Below are positions 34,769-42,564 of a stretch of 64,000 bases of DNA, piece after piece. The notes beneath the pieces are model-generated. The model was given only the letters and a program-made list of their open reading frames with translations. It ran no database searches and was not told where the DNA came from. Position numbers and translations under genes: made by a program. The stretch is from assembly GCF_001509485.1 (NCBI RefSeq), contig NZ_LLZI01000001.1:222910-286909 (forward strand), in the 5' to 3' direction. The stretch's first letter is position 1; each line of letters opens with the position of its first letter. Source of the stretch: Streptomyces sp. NRRL F-4489. GTDB taxonomy: Bacteria; Actinomycetota; Actinomycetes; Streptomycetales; Streptomycetaceae.

Positions 34769-35403
34769 CGGCGGTCACATGCGATGCGCCCCGGTGGCTG
34801 CGGCGCGGCTGCCGGCTGGTGAGTGTCGAACCGGCCACGGCCGCGGGCGGCCGGTGGGCCCTGCCCGGCAGCGGGGCACCGACGCTGCGGATGGTCCTCG
34901 GTACGCCCGGGGACGCGTATGTGGTGGAGGTCGTGAGGGAAGGCGTGTACGCCGTCGATGCGCGGGGCGGCAGGACGGCCAAGTCCGCCGAGGAGCGCGT
35001 CGGCGCAGGCCGGCTTTCCTTCCTGCATGACCACTTCGCGGTCGATATCGACCTCTGTGCCGAGGAACGCTGGCTCGCGTGCGCCGACCTGCTGCACGGC
35101 AGCGTCCCCCGCCCACGTGACCACGCCCTGCGCTGGGTGGCGGACGTACTCGCCGAACGGGTCGGCTGCCGGCTCGCCACGCTGCCCCTGGACGACGGGC
35201 GCTGGGCGGTGGCGGAACGCCCGGGCGGCCGAGAGCAGGTGCGGCCGTGCCTGGTGCCCGCGCCGTCCTGGTGCGGAGGTTCCCCCACGGCCGCGGACCG
35301 GGCGTTGCTCCCCTCGTGCCTGTACGGCTGGGCCGCAGCGGGGCATTCATGGGGCAAGCTGGCGTCGTTGGCCGTGCTGACGCGCGCCGCGTCCCCGGCG
35401 TGA
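34765..35403 (+). CDS. Conserved hypothetical protein coupled to the GT-B-like gene
   Basis: A 212-residue protein with no recognised domain. It starts with ATGA overlapping the previous stop, so the two are co-translated. It is acidic/basic mixed, has no signal or membrane segment and contains Cys residues at CDAPRWLRRGC and CAEERWLACADLL. It probably works with the upstream protein. A strong hairpin follows 80 bases downstream. Confidence 0.72.
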   Translation: MTAVTCDAPRWLRRGCRLVSVEPATAAGGRWALPGSGAPTLRMVLGTPGDAYVVEVVREGVYAVDARGGRTAKSAEERVGAGRLSFLHDHFAVDIDLCAEERWLACADLLHGSVPRPRDHALRWVADVLAERVGCRLATLPLDDGRWAVAERPGGREQVRPCLVPAPSWCGGSPTAADRALLPSCLYGWAAAGHSWGKLASLAVLTRAASPA

Positions 35404-35483
35404 GAGCTCGGTACGTACCGAGGCCCTGATCGAGTCGGTCAGGCGCGAGCAGCGGAACACCACCGCTGCCCGTCGCGTTGTGG

Positions 35484-35515
35484 ACCCGTAGGGGGTGCTC
35501 GCACCCCCTACGGGT
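35484..35515. terminator. Strong hairpin terminator between convergent genes
   Basis: Perfect 15-base arms (ACCCGTAGGGGGTGC and its complement at 35501-35515) around a 2-base centre, followed by TTCTGTTC. It serves the 33497-35403 unit and could act on the opposite-strand transcript arriving from 35556. Confidence 0.75.
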
Positions 35516-35555
35516 TCTGTTCGAGCGCCCCTGGGAAGCGTCCCCCCTCGCAGCT

Positions 35556-36413
35556 TCACCCGCCCAGCTCGCCCAACCGCCCCGCCAGCCGCTCCGCCTC
35601 ATCAGGGCTGTGCGGCAGGTGAGCCGCCCGGGCACGCTCGTAGAACTCCCGGGCGGCATCCCTGTCGCCATGGTGCTGGGCACTCCGGCCAAGCAGTTCC
35701 AAGGTCCTGGCCCGCCAGTGAGTCGCCCCCGACGACTCGAAAACGGCCAGCGCTTCCCGGAGTTCGCCGGTGCCTCGCTCGTAGGTATCGGCCCCGGCGT
35801 CCGCGGTCCGCTCCGGCGGGGGTGCGGTCAGTGTGTGCGCGTATCCGAGGAAGGCCAGCGCCCGCGCCGCGTCGTACGGGTCCCGTACCTCGGTCAGCAC
35901 GGTGTGCGCCTGGGAGAAGCAGCCGAGGGCGCGGTCGATGGCGCCGCTCTCCAGGGCGATCTCACCGACAATGATCCGGGACAGCGCGGCACCGCGGTGA
36001 TAGCCGCACCCCTCCCACGCCGTGATGGCCTGGGAGAGGTACGAGATGGCCTGCCCGGTGCGGCCCGCCTCGCGATGGCAGGTGCCCAGACCGTGCAGCG
36101 CCTGACCTTCGTCCCGCACATCTCCGGCCTCGCGCGCGGCGATCAGGGACCGGTGGTACCAGTCGATGGCGTCGTCGATGCGGTGCGCGCTGGTGAAGCC
36201 GATGGCGCCGGAGTTGAGTATCTGGCGCTCCGCGGCCCGGTCACCGGCGCGTTCCGCGGCGGCGAGTCCCAGTTCGTGGGCCTCGATCCACAGGCCGTAG
36301 TGTCTCAACCGCAGAAACAGCGGCCACATCGCGTCGACGATCTGCCAGCCCGTGTCATACCAGCCCTGTCCGATCGCGGTGCGGACGGCTTCCAGCAGGT
36401 CCAGACGGTTCAC
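35556..36413 (-). pseudogene. TPR regulator remnant (C-terminal part of an NB-ARC/TPR protein)
   Basis: About 285 residues of TPR repeats remain (WIEAHELGLAAAERAGDRAA, DDAIDWYHRSLIAAREAGDV, AISYLSQAITAWEGCGYHRG, ALGCFSQAHTVLTEV). This is the C-terminal region of SARP/XRE-type NB-ARC regulators; the DNA-binding and ATPase parts are absent. Regulator-like sequence begins at about 36413, next to the TnpB remnant, so the insertion or a later deletion removed the N-terminus. No ribosome binding site precedes the GTG at 36413. Confidence 0.65.
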
Positions 36414-36439
36414 GGCGACGGTGGCACGCGGGCCGGATC

Positions 36440-36774
36440 GACCTCCGCTCCCCGCCCCAAAGGGCGGGGATGCCCACCACGGTCGGCTGATCGTCGCGGT
36501 GGGTTCCTGGTTCAACGCGCTGCGCCGGTACACGTACCGGTCTTGTGTGTGCTCCTACCGGTCTTGTGTGTGCTCCACGGGCTGACGCGGCCGGTCCGGC
36601 CGCCTTGGCGAGGTCGACCGCCGCGTTGACGTCCCGATCGAGGACGGCGCCGCAGGCTTCAGGCGTCCAGAGGCGGACGCGGAGGGGCTTGCGCCATCCC
36701 TCCCCCCTTCGGGTGAAAAGTCCCACAGGTTCGTTTTCTGCTTTTCCGGTCGGGCACTCCGTTCGGTAGGTCAT
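36440..36774 (-). mobile_element. IS200/IS605-type TnpB remnant with right-end hairpin
   Basis: The minus strand encodes the end of a TnpB RuvC-like transposon nuclease: EACGAVLDRDVNAAVDLAKA carries the last zinc-finger Cys and the DRDxNAA motif, and the tail VVGIPALWGGE is typical of streptomycete TnpB. Everything upstream of the zinc finger is missing. A perfect 9-base hairpin (TCCCCGCCC / GGGCGGGGA, 36449-36470, loop CAAA) overlaps the 3' end, as expected for the element's right end and guide-RNA scaffold. No TnpA is present; the remnant cannot move by itself. Confidence 0.7.
36535..36576. repeat. Perfect 21-base tandem duplication
   Basis: TACCGGTCTTGTGTGTGCTCC is repeated exactly at 36535-36555 and 36556-36576, within the TnpB remnant. 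It inserts a GAHTRPV-type repeat in the decayed reading frame. Confidence 0.9.
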
Positions 36775-36840
36775 CGACGGGAGTTCCGTTCCGCGGGACT
36801 CGGCGTCCGGTGCCAGGAGGCTCGCCAGGGGTGATCGGGG

Positions 36841-37998
36841 ATGGGAATCGGGGACAGGCGCCGGTTGCGGCGGGACCAACTCGGTTACATCGAGAAGCTG
36901 CGGCGTCGCAGTACGACGGGGCTGATTCGCCTTCCCTGGGGTGCGTGGTGCGTCAGCGATACGGATCTGGCGCAGACACTGCTCCGCGACCCGGAATACA
37001 ACACGGGGAAGTCCGGCTTCTTCGGCGAGCTGCTGCCCACCCGCGGCGCGCAGGTCGAGGTGGGCCACGCCGTACGCAACCTCGTACGGGCGGGCATGCC
37101 GCACTACCGCGCCGCTTTGGCCAAGTCGACGGCCGAGCTGCCGGCCGTCAGCCGCTGGCCGGCCGCCGGCACCCGCCTGGTCTACGGCGGTCTGGCAGAC
37201 CTGTTGCTGCACCCCGGCGCCCCGGTCGCCACACGCAGGCTGATGCATCAAGCCGCAGTCGGGGGCGTGGCGTTGCGCGCGCCGCATGTGTGGCAGCGGG
37301 CCCGGGCGGAGGTGGTGCGCTCCAGGCTGGTCGCCGCCGTGACCGAGGAAGCGCGGCGCCGCCGGGAACACCGCATCGGCGAGCCGCGGGACGTGCTGGA
37401 CGCCGTACTCGCCGTGTGCCCGCCTCACCAGGTGGCCGACCGGACCGCGGCCGAACTGCACCTGATGCTGTTCCGGGCGATCATGGCCCCCATCAGCTCC
37501 TCGCTCGCGTGGTGCGTGCTGCTGGCCTGCCTGTCCCACCCCGCGCCTTCACCCTGGCCCTGGTCCCCCGACCATGTCGTGCGCGAGGCGCTGCGGCACC
37601 GCCCGGTGGCCTGGATGCTCGGGCGCACCATCCCCCGCCCCGTCGCATTCGGCGGCATCGCCTTCCAGCCCGGTGAACTCCTGTCCGTCAGCCCCTACCT
37701 GCTGCACCACGACGAGCGCCACTGGCCCGCCCCCCACGCCTTCCGGCCCGAACGCTGGGCCGAGAAAGGCGACCACGGCCCCTATATCCCCTTCGGCATG
37801 GGGCCCTTCAGCTGCGCCGGCGCAGCGGTGGCGCACACACTGCTCACCGAGTCGCTGACCGCCCTCACCCACAACGCCCGCCTGACCGTCACCGGCGGGG
37901 ACACCCGCGCCGCCATGTCCGAGGGCAACGTCCCCCGGCCGTTCATCCTCCACCGTGTCCACTGCCGACCGACCGCACACGACAGAGGAAGGGGGTGA
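36841..37998 (+). CDS. Cytochrome P450, probable RiPP-modifying enzyme
   Basis: A 385-residue P450 with heme motif FGMGPFSCAG (Cys325), the ExxR residues in EALRHRP and the PERW-type meander FRPERWAEKGD. The I-helix reads AIMAPISSSLAW, lacking both the acidic residue and the usual Thr pair, as seen in P450s that do aromatic coupling rather than simple hydroxylation. An in-frame TGA 6 bases upstream fixes the start at ATG 36841 or later; AGGGG precedes it. The gene is followed after 6 bases, in the same frame, by a 19-codon ORF ending WYWY, and then a hairpin. That layout fits a P450 that cross-links Trp/Tyr side chains of a ribosomal peptide. There is no ferredoxin gene nearby. Confidence 0.85.
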   Translation: MGIGDRRRLRRDQLGYIEKLRRRSTTGLIRLPWGAWCVSDTDLAQTLLRDPEYNTGKSGFFGELLPTRGAQVEVGHAVRNLVRAGMPHYRAALAKSTAELPAVSRWPAAGTRLVYGGLADLLLHPGAPVATRRLMHQAAVGGVALRAPHVWQRARAEVVRSRLVAAVTEEARRRREHRIGEPRDVLDAVLAVCPPHQVADRTAAELHLMLFRAIMAPISSSLAWCVLLACLSHPAPSPWPWSPDHVVREALRHRPVAWMLGRTIPRPVAFGGIAFQPGELLSVSPYLLHHDERHWPAPHAFRPERWAEKGDHGPYIPFGMGPFSCAGAAVAHTLLTESLTALTHNARLTVTGGDTRAAMSEGNVPRPFILHRVHCRPTAHDRGRG

Positions 37999-38004
37999 CC
38001 AACC

Positions 38005-38064
38005 ATGGCCGCGATGCGACGCATCTTCACCAACAAGCCGGCGCGACGGTGGTACTGGTACTGA
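38005..38064 (+). CDS. Candidate P450-modified RiPP precursor peptide, C-terminal core WYWY
   Basis: A 19-residue ORF: MAAMRRIFTNKPARRWYWY. It starts 6 bases after the P450 stop, with GAGGAAGGGGG ending about 10 bases upstream of the ATG, and ends at TGA 38062-38064. A perfect hairpin begins 16 bases later. The short basic leader with a C-terminal run of alternating Trp and Tyr next to a lone P450 resembles the minimal loci of tryptorubin-type atropopeptides and biarylitides, where the P450 couples aromatic side chains and only a precursor and one P450 are needed. The core RRWYWY is unlike the published cores I know of. It is too short for usual gene calls; chance occurrence cannot be excluded. 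Confidence 0.6.
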   Translation: MAAMRRIFTNKPARRWYWY

Positions 38065-38080
38065 CGACCAGTGCCTACCG

Positions 38081-38105
38081 GCCCGGACGCCTCCGGCGTC
38101 CGGGC
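38081..38105 (+). terminator. Hairpin terminator after the P450/precursor unit
   Basis: Perfect 11-base arms GCCCGGACGCC and GGCGTCCGGGC with loop TCC, 16 bases past the precursor stop. There is no T-run, as is usual in GC-rich actinobacteria. It bounds a two-gene transcription unit. Confidence 0.65.
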
Positions 38106-38261
38106 CTCCCCGCGTACGGACCTCGCGGTCGACGACGAGTCCGCACGGCTCGCGATGGTCACGCGGCAGTCGCACCCGTTGCCGGCCGGGTCTGTGCCGG
38201 GGGTCAGCAGTGGTCACCGGCCACGGGCGGATATGTGACAGGCCAGGCCACGCCCGGCAGT

Positions 38262-39338
38262 TCATTGGATCAGGTCGGTGTGTGGATGTTCGGGGGAGGT
38301 CGGGCAGACGTAGATCTGCATGTTGTCCGCGCTGCCTACTTCTACCCTCGTCGGCTGGGAGGGATCCTGGCCCGCGTAGTAGGAGCCGGCGAGGGCAGCG
38401 GCCTGGTCTTCCCGCGGCGCCCAGGTGTGGCCTTCACCGCCGTCCCATTCCCAGGAAGCGATCGTCAGCAGCGGGGCCATCGGTGCCTGGCACACGGCGC
38501 AGTACCGGGGGGTCGGGTCGGTGCGGCCCCAAGGGGGCCAGCCGCCGACCTTCCAGCCGGGTGCGTTGCCCAGGTGAATTGAGTAGAAGTCGCGCGGGCA
38601 CTCGGCGTAGGAGCTGTCCACGCCGGCGCCGGCTGCCTGCCATCTGTTCCAGTCCTCCAGCGTCCGCTGCAGCTCCGGGCTCAGGTCCAGGCTGTTGGGG
38701 TACTCGGTGATCGCTTCCGGCGCCAGCACGCACGGCTCCGGCACGTAACCGGGGTAGTCCGCCTCGTACGGTTCCGGCGGTGCGGCGAGGATGTCGCCGA
38801 CCTCCGCGGCCGCCCGCCAGAACAGTGCGGTCGCCGGCTTGTAATCCGGTTCGTGCTCGTACGGGCACCAGAGGATCTGGAGCAGATCGGCCTGCCCGGG
38901 CGGCCGCAGCAGGGGTATGTCACGCAGGAACAGCTGGGCCACGGGCAGCATCGGGACCGGGCAGTCGGCGGGCCGTGGCGGGCCGGCGTCGAGCCGTTCG
39001 GCGAGCCACGCGGCGTTGCGCTCCTTGAGCGCTTCCTCCTCGGGCGTGAGCGCGGGAGGCCGGCCGTCAGGGCGCCACCGGGCCTGCAAGCGTCTCTGGA
39101 GCCGCACTTCGGTCGGTGACCGGCGGAATCCGGAGTCCACGTGCAGGTGCGCGTCGTCGCAGTGCGGCCACGGCTCCCCCGCCGGCCACAGCAGCGGGCC
39201 GCCGACCGAGCTGTCCCTGACCGAAGGCGCCCCCGGCCGTGGGTGCAGCCGGATGGCAGGCCGCGCCAGCGGAGCCAGCTCGGGGAAGACCGCGGTCACC
39301 TCGACAGGCCGCGGCGGAGTAGTGCGTACGGAACCCAT
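38262..39338 (-). CDS. DUF1963/YwqG-like hypothetical protein
   Basis: A 358-residue soluble protein. GGPLLWPAGEPWPHC and PVAQLFLRDIPLLRPPGQAD, QILWCPYEHEP match the pattern of DUF1963-like proteins (surface loop then FLxQI-type strand). Cys pairs (YCAVCQAPM, IYVCPTSPEH) are present. ATG 39338 (MGSVRTTPPRPVEV) is preferred over a start 63 bases upstream. Function unknown; it converges on the P450/peptide unit. Confidence 0.7.
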   Translation of the reverse strand: MGSVRTTPPRPVEVTAVFPELAPLARPAIRLHPRPGAPSVRDSSVGGPLLWPAGEPWPHCDDAHLHVDSGFRRSPTEVRLQRRLQARWRPDGRPPALTPEEEALKERNAAWLAERLDAGPPRPADCPVPMLPVAQLFLRDIPLLRPPGQADLLQILWCPYEHEPDYKPATALFWRAAAEVGDILAAPPEPYEADYPGYVPEPCVLAPEAITEYPNSLDLSPELQRTLEDWNRWQAAGAGVDSSYAECPRDFYSIHLGNAPGWKVGGWPPWGRTDPTPRYCAVCQAPMAPLLTIASWEWDGGEGHTWAPREDQAAALAGSYYAGQDPSQPTRVEVGSADNMQIYVCPTSPEHPHTDLIQ

Positions 39339-39441
39339 GCCGGTGATCCTGTCACCACCCACTGACAGTCCCCTGCCGCCTCGACCCGCGTGAGCGCTCA
39401 CCTGGTTGCGGCGCCCACCAACCGGTGGGTCGGCGCGGGGT

Positions 39442-40980
39442 TCACGGACGTACGGCCAGCGGGTTGGCGGCGGGGAGGTAGCGGGGGTCCGTGCCGTCCG
39501 CGTCGATCCAGCGGGACAGCAGGTTGGCCTTGCCCGGGACCGCCGGGGCGGTGAGGAGCGCCTCTGCCTCGGCCTCGGGGAGGCCGTGCTCCTTGACTTG
39601 TTGTTCCAGCTCGCGTCGCGCGGCGGACCACAGCGCCGGGGCGGCTCCCGGGAAGCGGTGGACGAGGGCTCCGGCGATCTCGGTGAGGTTGTTGACGACG
39701 AGGCAGTAGAGCAATCGCTGCCAGGCGGCCTCGCGCGATGTCCAGGGGATCACCTTGGCGCCCTCGGCGTCGCGGAAGACGGCCTGCACGGGGGTGCCGT
39801 CGGCGTCCACCGCGACCAGGGTGTTCTGGAGGTGGCATTCGACCGCGACGCCGTGCCGGGCGTACGCCTCCAGCACAGGCGGGACGACGCGGCCCAGATA
39901 GGCCGTCCACCAGGTCAGGGGGTCGGTGATCCGGTCGAGGGGGTTGCCGTCGAAGCCCTCGGGCAGGGCGGCGGCCAGGAGGGCGGTGGCGCCGGGGACC
40001 AAGTGGCCGTGCAGGCCGTCGCGGACGAGGACGGGGAACACCTCGTCAAGGCCGCGGACCGTGCGGTACCCGCGTTCGGACAGCCAGGCCGCGGGTCCGC
40101 CCAGCGCCCGGAAGGCGGCGGTGACCACCGGGTCGGTACGGCGCACCTGGCGCAGTTCGTGCCCTCGCAACCGCCGGACGTCGTTGGTTATCTGCACCTC
40201 CAGGCTGAACTTCAGGAACACGTCACCGGCCGCCCCGGCGCGTCCGGGCCCGCCGGGAATGTGGACCGTACGCACCGACGACGTGGCCCGGGCCTGCCAG
40301 GGGGTGGTGCCCAGCCGCACCAGGCGCCCCTCGGCGAACGCACCGCGTACGGCGGGCAGGCGGTGGACGAGGTCGAGCTGCCAGGGGTGGGCGGGCAGCA
40401 GGCGGTAGCCGGGTCGGGCCTCGCCCAAGGTGTCGAGGGCCGTGGTGTCGCCGTCGTCGAGCACTGCGTCCTCCCGCACGCCCAACAGGACGAGCGGGAA
40501 GCGGGCGTACGCCTCGGGGGCGTAGCGCAGCCAGGCCGCGGGTGGGCCGCCGCCGCTGCGGGCCTTGGGGGCCGGGTGGAAGGGGTGGCCCATGACCAGG
40601 GCCTGTTCGGAGCGCAGCCACGGGTCGTCGGGCGGGGTGGTGCGGGCCCGGGCGGCCAGGAGGGCCTCCACGGCCGTGCGGCTGGCGGTCATCTCGGCGA
40701 CCAGCGCCGCGTTGGAGCGCCCGGTGGTGGCACGCATCTCCTGGGCGGCGAGGTCGACGAGCCCGGAGTGCCCCAAGGGCTGCCAGGCACCACCGGACCA
40801 CAGTTCCGGCTCGGCGGGCCGGTGGCCGGTGCGCACGCGCAGCAGCCGGCCGCTGACGCGCAGGCGGTGGACGGCGCGGCCGGCGGCGGGTTCCCCGGCC
40901 GACGCGGCGGCTTCTCGAAGGAGGCAGTTGAGCAACGGCGTCACGGCCAGTGCCTCGGCCGCCCGGGTGAAGGTGTTCAT
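39442..40980 (-). CDS. NIS siderophore synthetase, IucA/IucC family
   Basis: A 512-residue synthetase. The ATP-grip residues appear in GHPFHPAPKARSG, in FLKFSLEVQITNDVRRLRGH and in the C-terminal FhuF-like part (VECHLQNTLVAVD, VFRDAEGAKVIPW). NIS enzymes adenylate a carboxylate (citrate, succinate or a derivative) and join it to an amine or hydroxylamine of the growing siderophore. It is divergent from a second NIS synthetase with only 42 bases between them. Confidence 0.92.
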   Translation of the reverse strand: MNTFTRAAEALAVTPLLNCLLREAAASAGEPAAGRAVHRLRVSGRLLRVRTGHRPAEPELWSGGAWQPLGHSGLVDLAAQEMRATTGRSNAALVAEMTASRTAVEALLAARARTTPPDDPWLRSEQALVMGHPFHPAPKARSGGGPPAAWLRYAPEAYARFPLVLLGVREDAVLDDGDTTALDTLGEARPGYRLLPAHPWQLDLVHRLPAVRGAFAEGRLVRLGTTPWQARATSSVRTVHIPGGPGRAGAAGDVFLKFSLEVQITNDVRRLRGHELRQVRRTDPVVTAAFRALGGPAAWLSERGYRTVRGLDEVFPVLVRDGLHGHLVPGATALLAAALPEGFDGNPLDRITDPLTWWTAYLGRVVPPVLEAYARHGVAVECHLQNTLVAVDADGTPVQAVFRDAEGAKVIPWTSREAAWQRLLYCLVVNNLTEIAGALVHRFPGAAPALWSAARRELEQQVKEHGLPEAEAEALLTAPAVPGKANLLSRWIDADGTDPRYLPAANPLAVRP

Positions 40981-41022
40981 CGCCCGCCAGTATGTGTGAA
41001 CCGCGTCCGGGTGCGGTAGGAC

Positions 41023-42564
41023 ATGCGCGTGTGCCGAACCGTCGCCGAACGGGAGATCGCATCCGAACTGGACCGTGAGCGGAGGGAATTGCTCTCGTCC
41101 TACCTCGCGGCACTGCCCGGCGCGCGGACCGCGGTGCTGGCCCGGCTGTGGCGCGGGCTGGTCCACGAGCCGCTGCCCTGGGTCGCCACCCGTACCGCCG
41201 GGCCCGCAGGCGTCACACTGCGACTGGCCGACGGGCGGCGCCTGCACGGCCCGCCGTCCGACCCCTGGGCGACGGGGACATCGGTCCCCTCGCTGGAGCT
41301 GGACGGCGTCCGGTACGAGCATCCGGCGCGGCTGATGGCCGCCCTGGCGGTGCCGGGCGCGGAGCGGTTCGCCGCCGAACTCGACGGCAGCACGGCCTCG
41401 TTGGCGCTGTCCCGCACCGCGCCGCGCCCCACGGAGCCGCCCGCCCGGCCGTGGGAGTGGGAGCAGCGGTCACCGGACGGCCATCCGTACCACCCCGGCT
41501 GCCGGTCCCGCCCCGGCTTCTCGGCCGCCGAACAGCTGGCGTACGCCCCGGAGCACCGCCCGGTGGTGGGCCTGCGGCTGGCACCCGTTACGGGCGCCAC
41601 GGTGCGCGGCCGGTGGCCGTCCGACCTCCGGGACGGCGGCGCGGTGCTGATCCCGGCGCATCCCTGGCAGGTGGCGCACGTCCTGGCCGGCCGTACGGTG
41701 CTGCCCGGTCCGCGGGCCCATCCGCTGCTGGCCCTGCGCACGCTCGACCTCGGCGGGAACGTCCACGTCAAGACGGCGCTGAGCGCTCAGCTGACATCCA
41801 CCGTGCGGGACATCTCCGCCTACTCGGTGGGATACGCCCTGGCCACTTCCGACATCGCCGCGCGCGTCGCGGACCGCCTGGGCGGGCGGCTGCACATCGC
41901 CCGGACGCTGGCGGCGGCGGGGGCAGGCACGGCGGATCTGGCGGCGGTGTTGCGGGAGTCGCCGTACGCGTACGCCGGGGAGGGGGAACAGGTCGTCCCC
42001 GCGTCCGAATTACCTGCCCACTTCGCACGGCACGCCCCCCAGCCGCGGCTGGAGCGGATCACCGGCTTCGCGCGGCTGGCCCTCGGTGCCTGCCTGGACT
42101 TGCTCGGTCTGGGGATCGCGTTGGAGGCGCACGGGCAGAACCTCCTCGCGGTCGTGGACGCGGAGGGCCGGGCCCGCCGCCTCGTCTACCGCGACCTCGC
42201 CGACATCCGGATCAGCCCGGCCCGGCTGGTCCGGAACGGCTTCCCGGCACCGCCGCTGAGCGGCCGGCTGCTGAACGACGATCCGTCCGCCCTGCGCCGC
42301 AAAGTCCTCGGCTGCCTTGTCACGGGCGTGTTGGGCCCGCTGGCGGGGGACGCCGCGACGCTGGGTGCGGTCCTGGAGACCGCCACCCGTGACCTCGCCC
42401 CGACCGAGGACCTGCGGGCGCTGCGGACGGAGCCGCTGCCGACGAAGGCGCTGACGCTGATGCGCCTGACCGGCGGTGACCAGTGGGCGCGGTTGCCCAA
42501 CCCGCTGGCACACCACCCCCACCAGCGCATCCGAGGCAATCACTGCGGAAAGGCGAGCGGATGA
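41023..42564 (+). CDS. NIS siderophore synthetase, IucA/IucC family (second, divergent)
   Basis: A 513-residue NIS synthetase with HPYHPGCRSRPGFS (the Lys of the usual HPxHPxxKxR is replaced), VHVKTALSAQLTSTVRDIS and the C-terminal LEAHGQNLLAVVD...VYRDLADIRI. The loss of that Lys separates it from the other copy. Codon 330 is TTA (42010-42012), a bldA-dependent codon. AGGA before GTG 41029 makes that an alternative start to ATG 41023. The following oxygenase gene overlaps by ATGA, so both act in one pathway. Confidence 0.9.
   Translation: MRVCRTVAEREIASELDRERRELLSSYLAALPGARTAVLARLWRGLVHEPLPWVATRTAGPAGVTLRLADGRRLHGPPSDPWATGTSVPSLELDGVRYEHPARLMAALAVPGAERFAAELDGSTASLALSRTAPRPTEPPARPWEWEQRSPDGHPYHPGCRSRPGFSAAEQLAYAPEHRPVVGLRLAPVTGATVRGRWPSDLRDGGAVLIPAHPWQVAHVLAGRTVLPGPRAHPLLALRTLDLGGNVHVKTALSAQLTSTVRDISAYSVGYALATSDIAARVADRLGGRLHIARTLAAAGAGTADLAAVLRESPYAYAGEGEQVVPASELPAHFARHAPQPRLERITGFARLALGACLDLLGLGIALEAHGQNLLAVVDAEGRARRLVYRDLADIRISPARLVRNGFPAPPLSGRLLNDDPSALRRKVLGCLVTGVLGPLAGDAATLGAVLETATRDLAPTEDLRALRTEPLPTKALTLMRLTGGDQWARLPNPLAHHPHQRIRGNHCGKASG

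Noticed and set aside
36535..36576. CRISPR-like repeat
   Set aside because: Only two abutting copies with no spacer; a simple tandem duplication.
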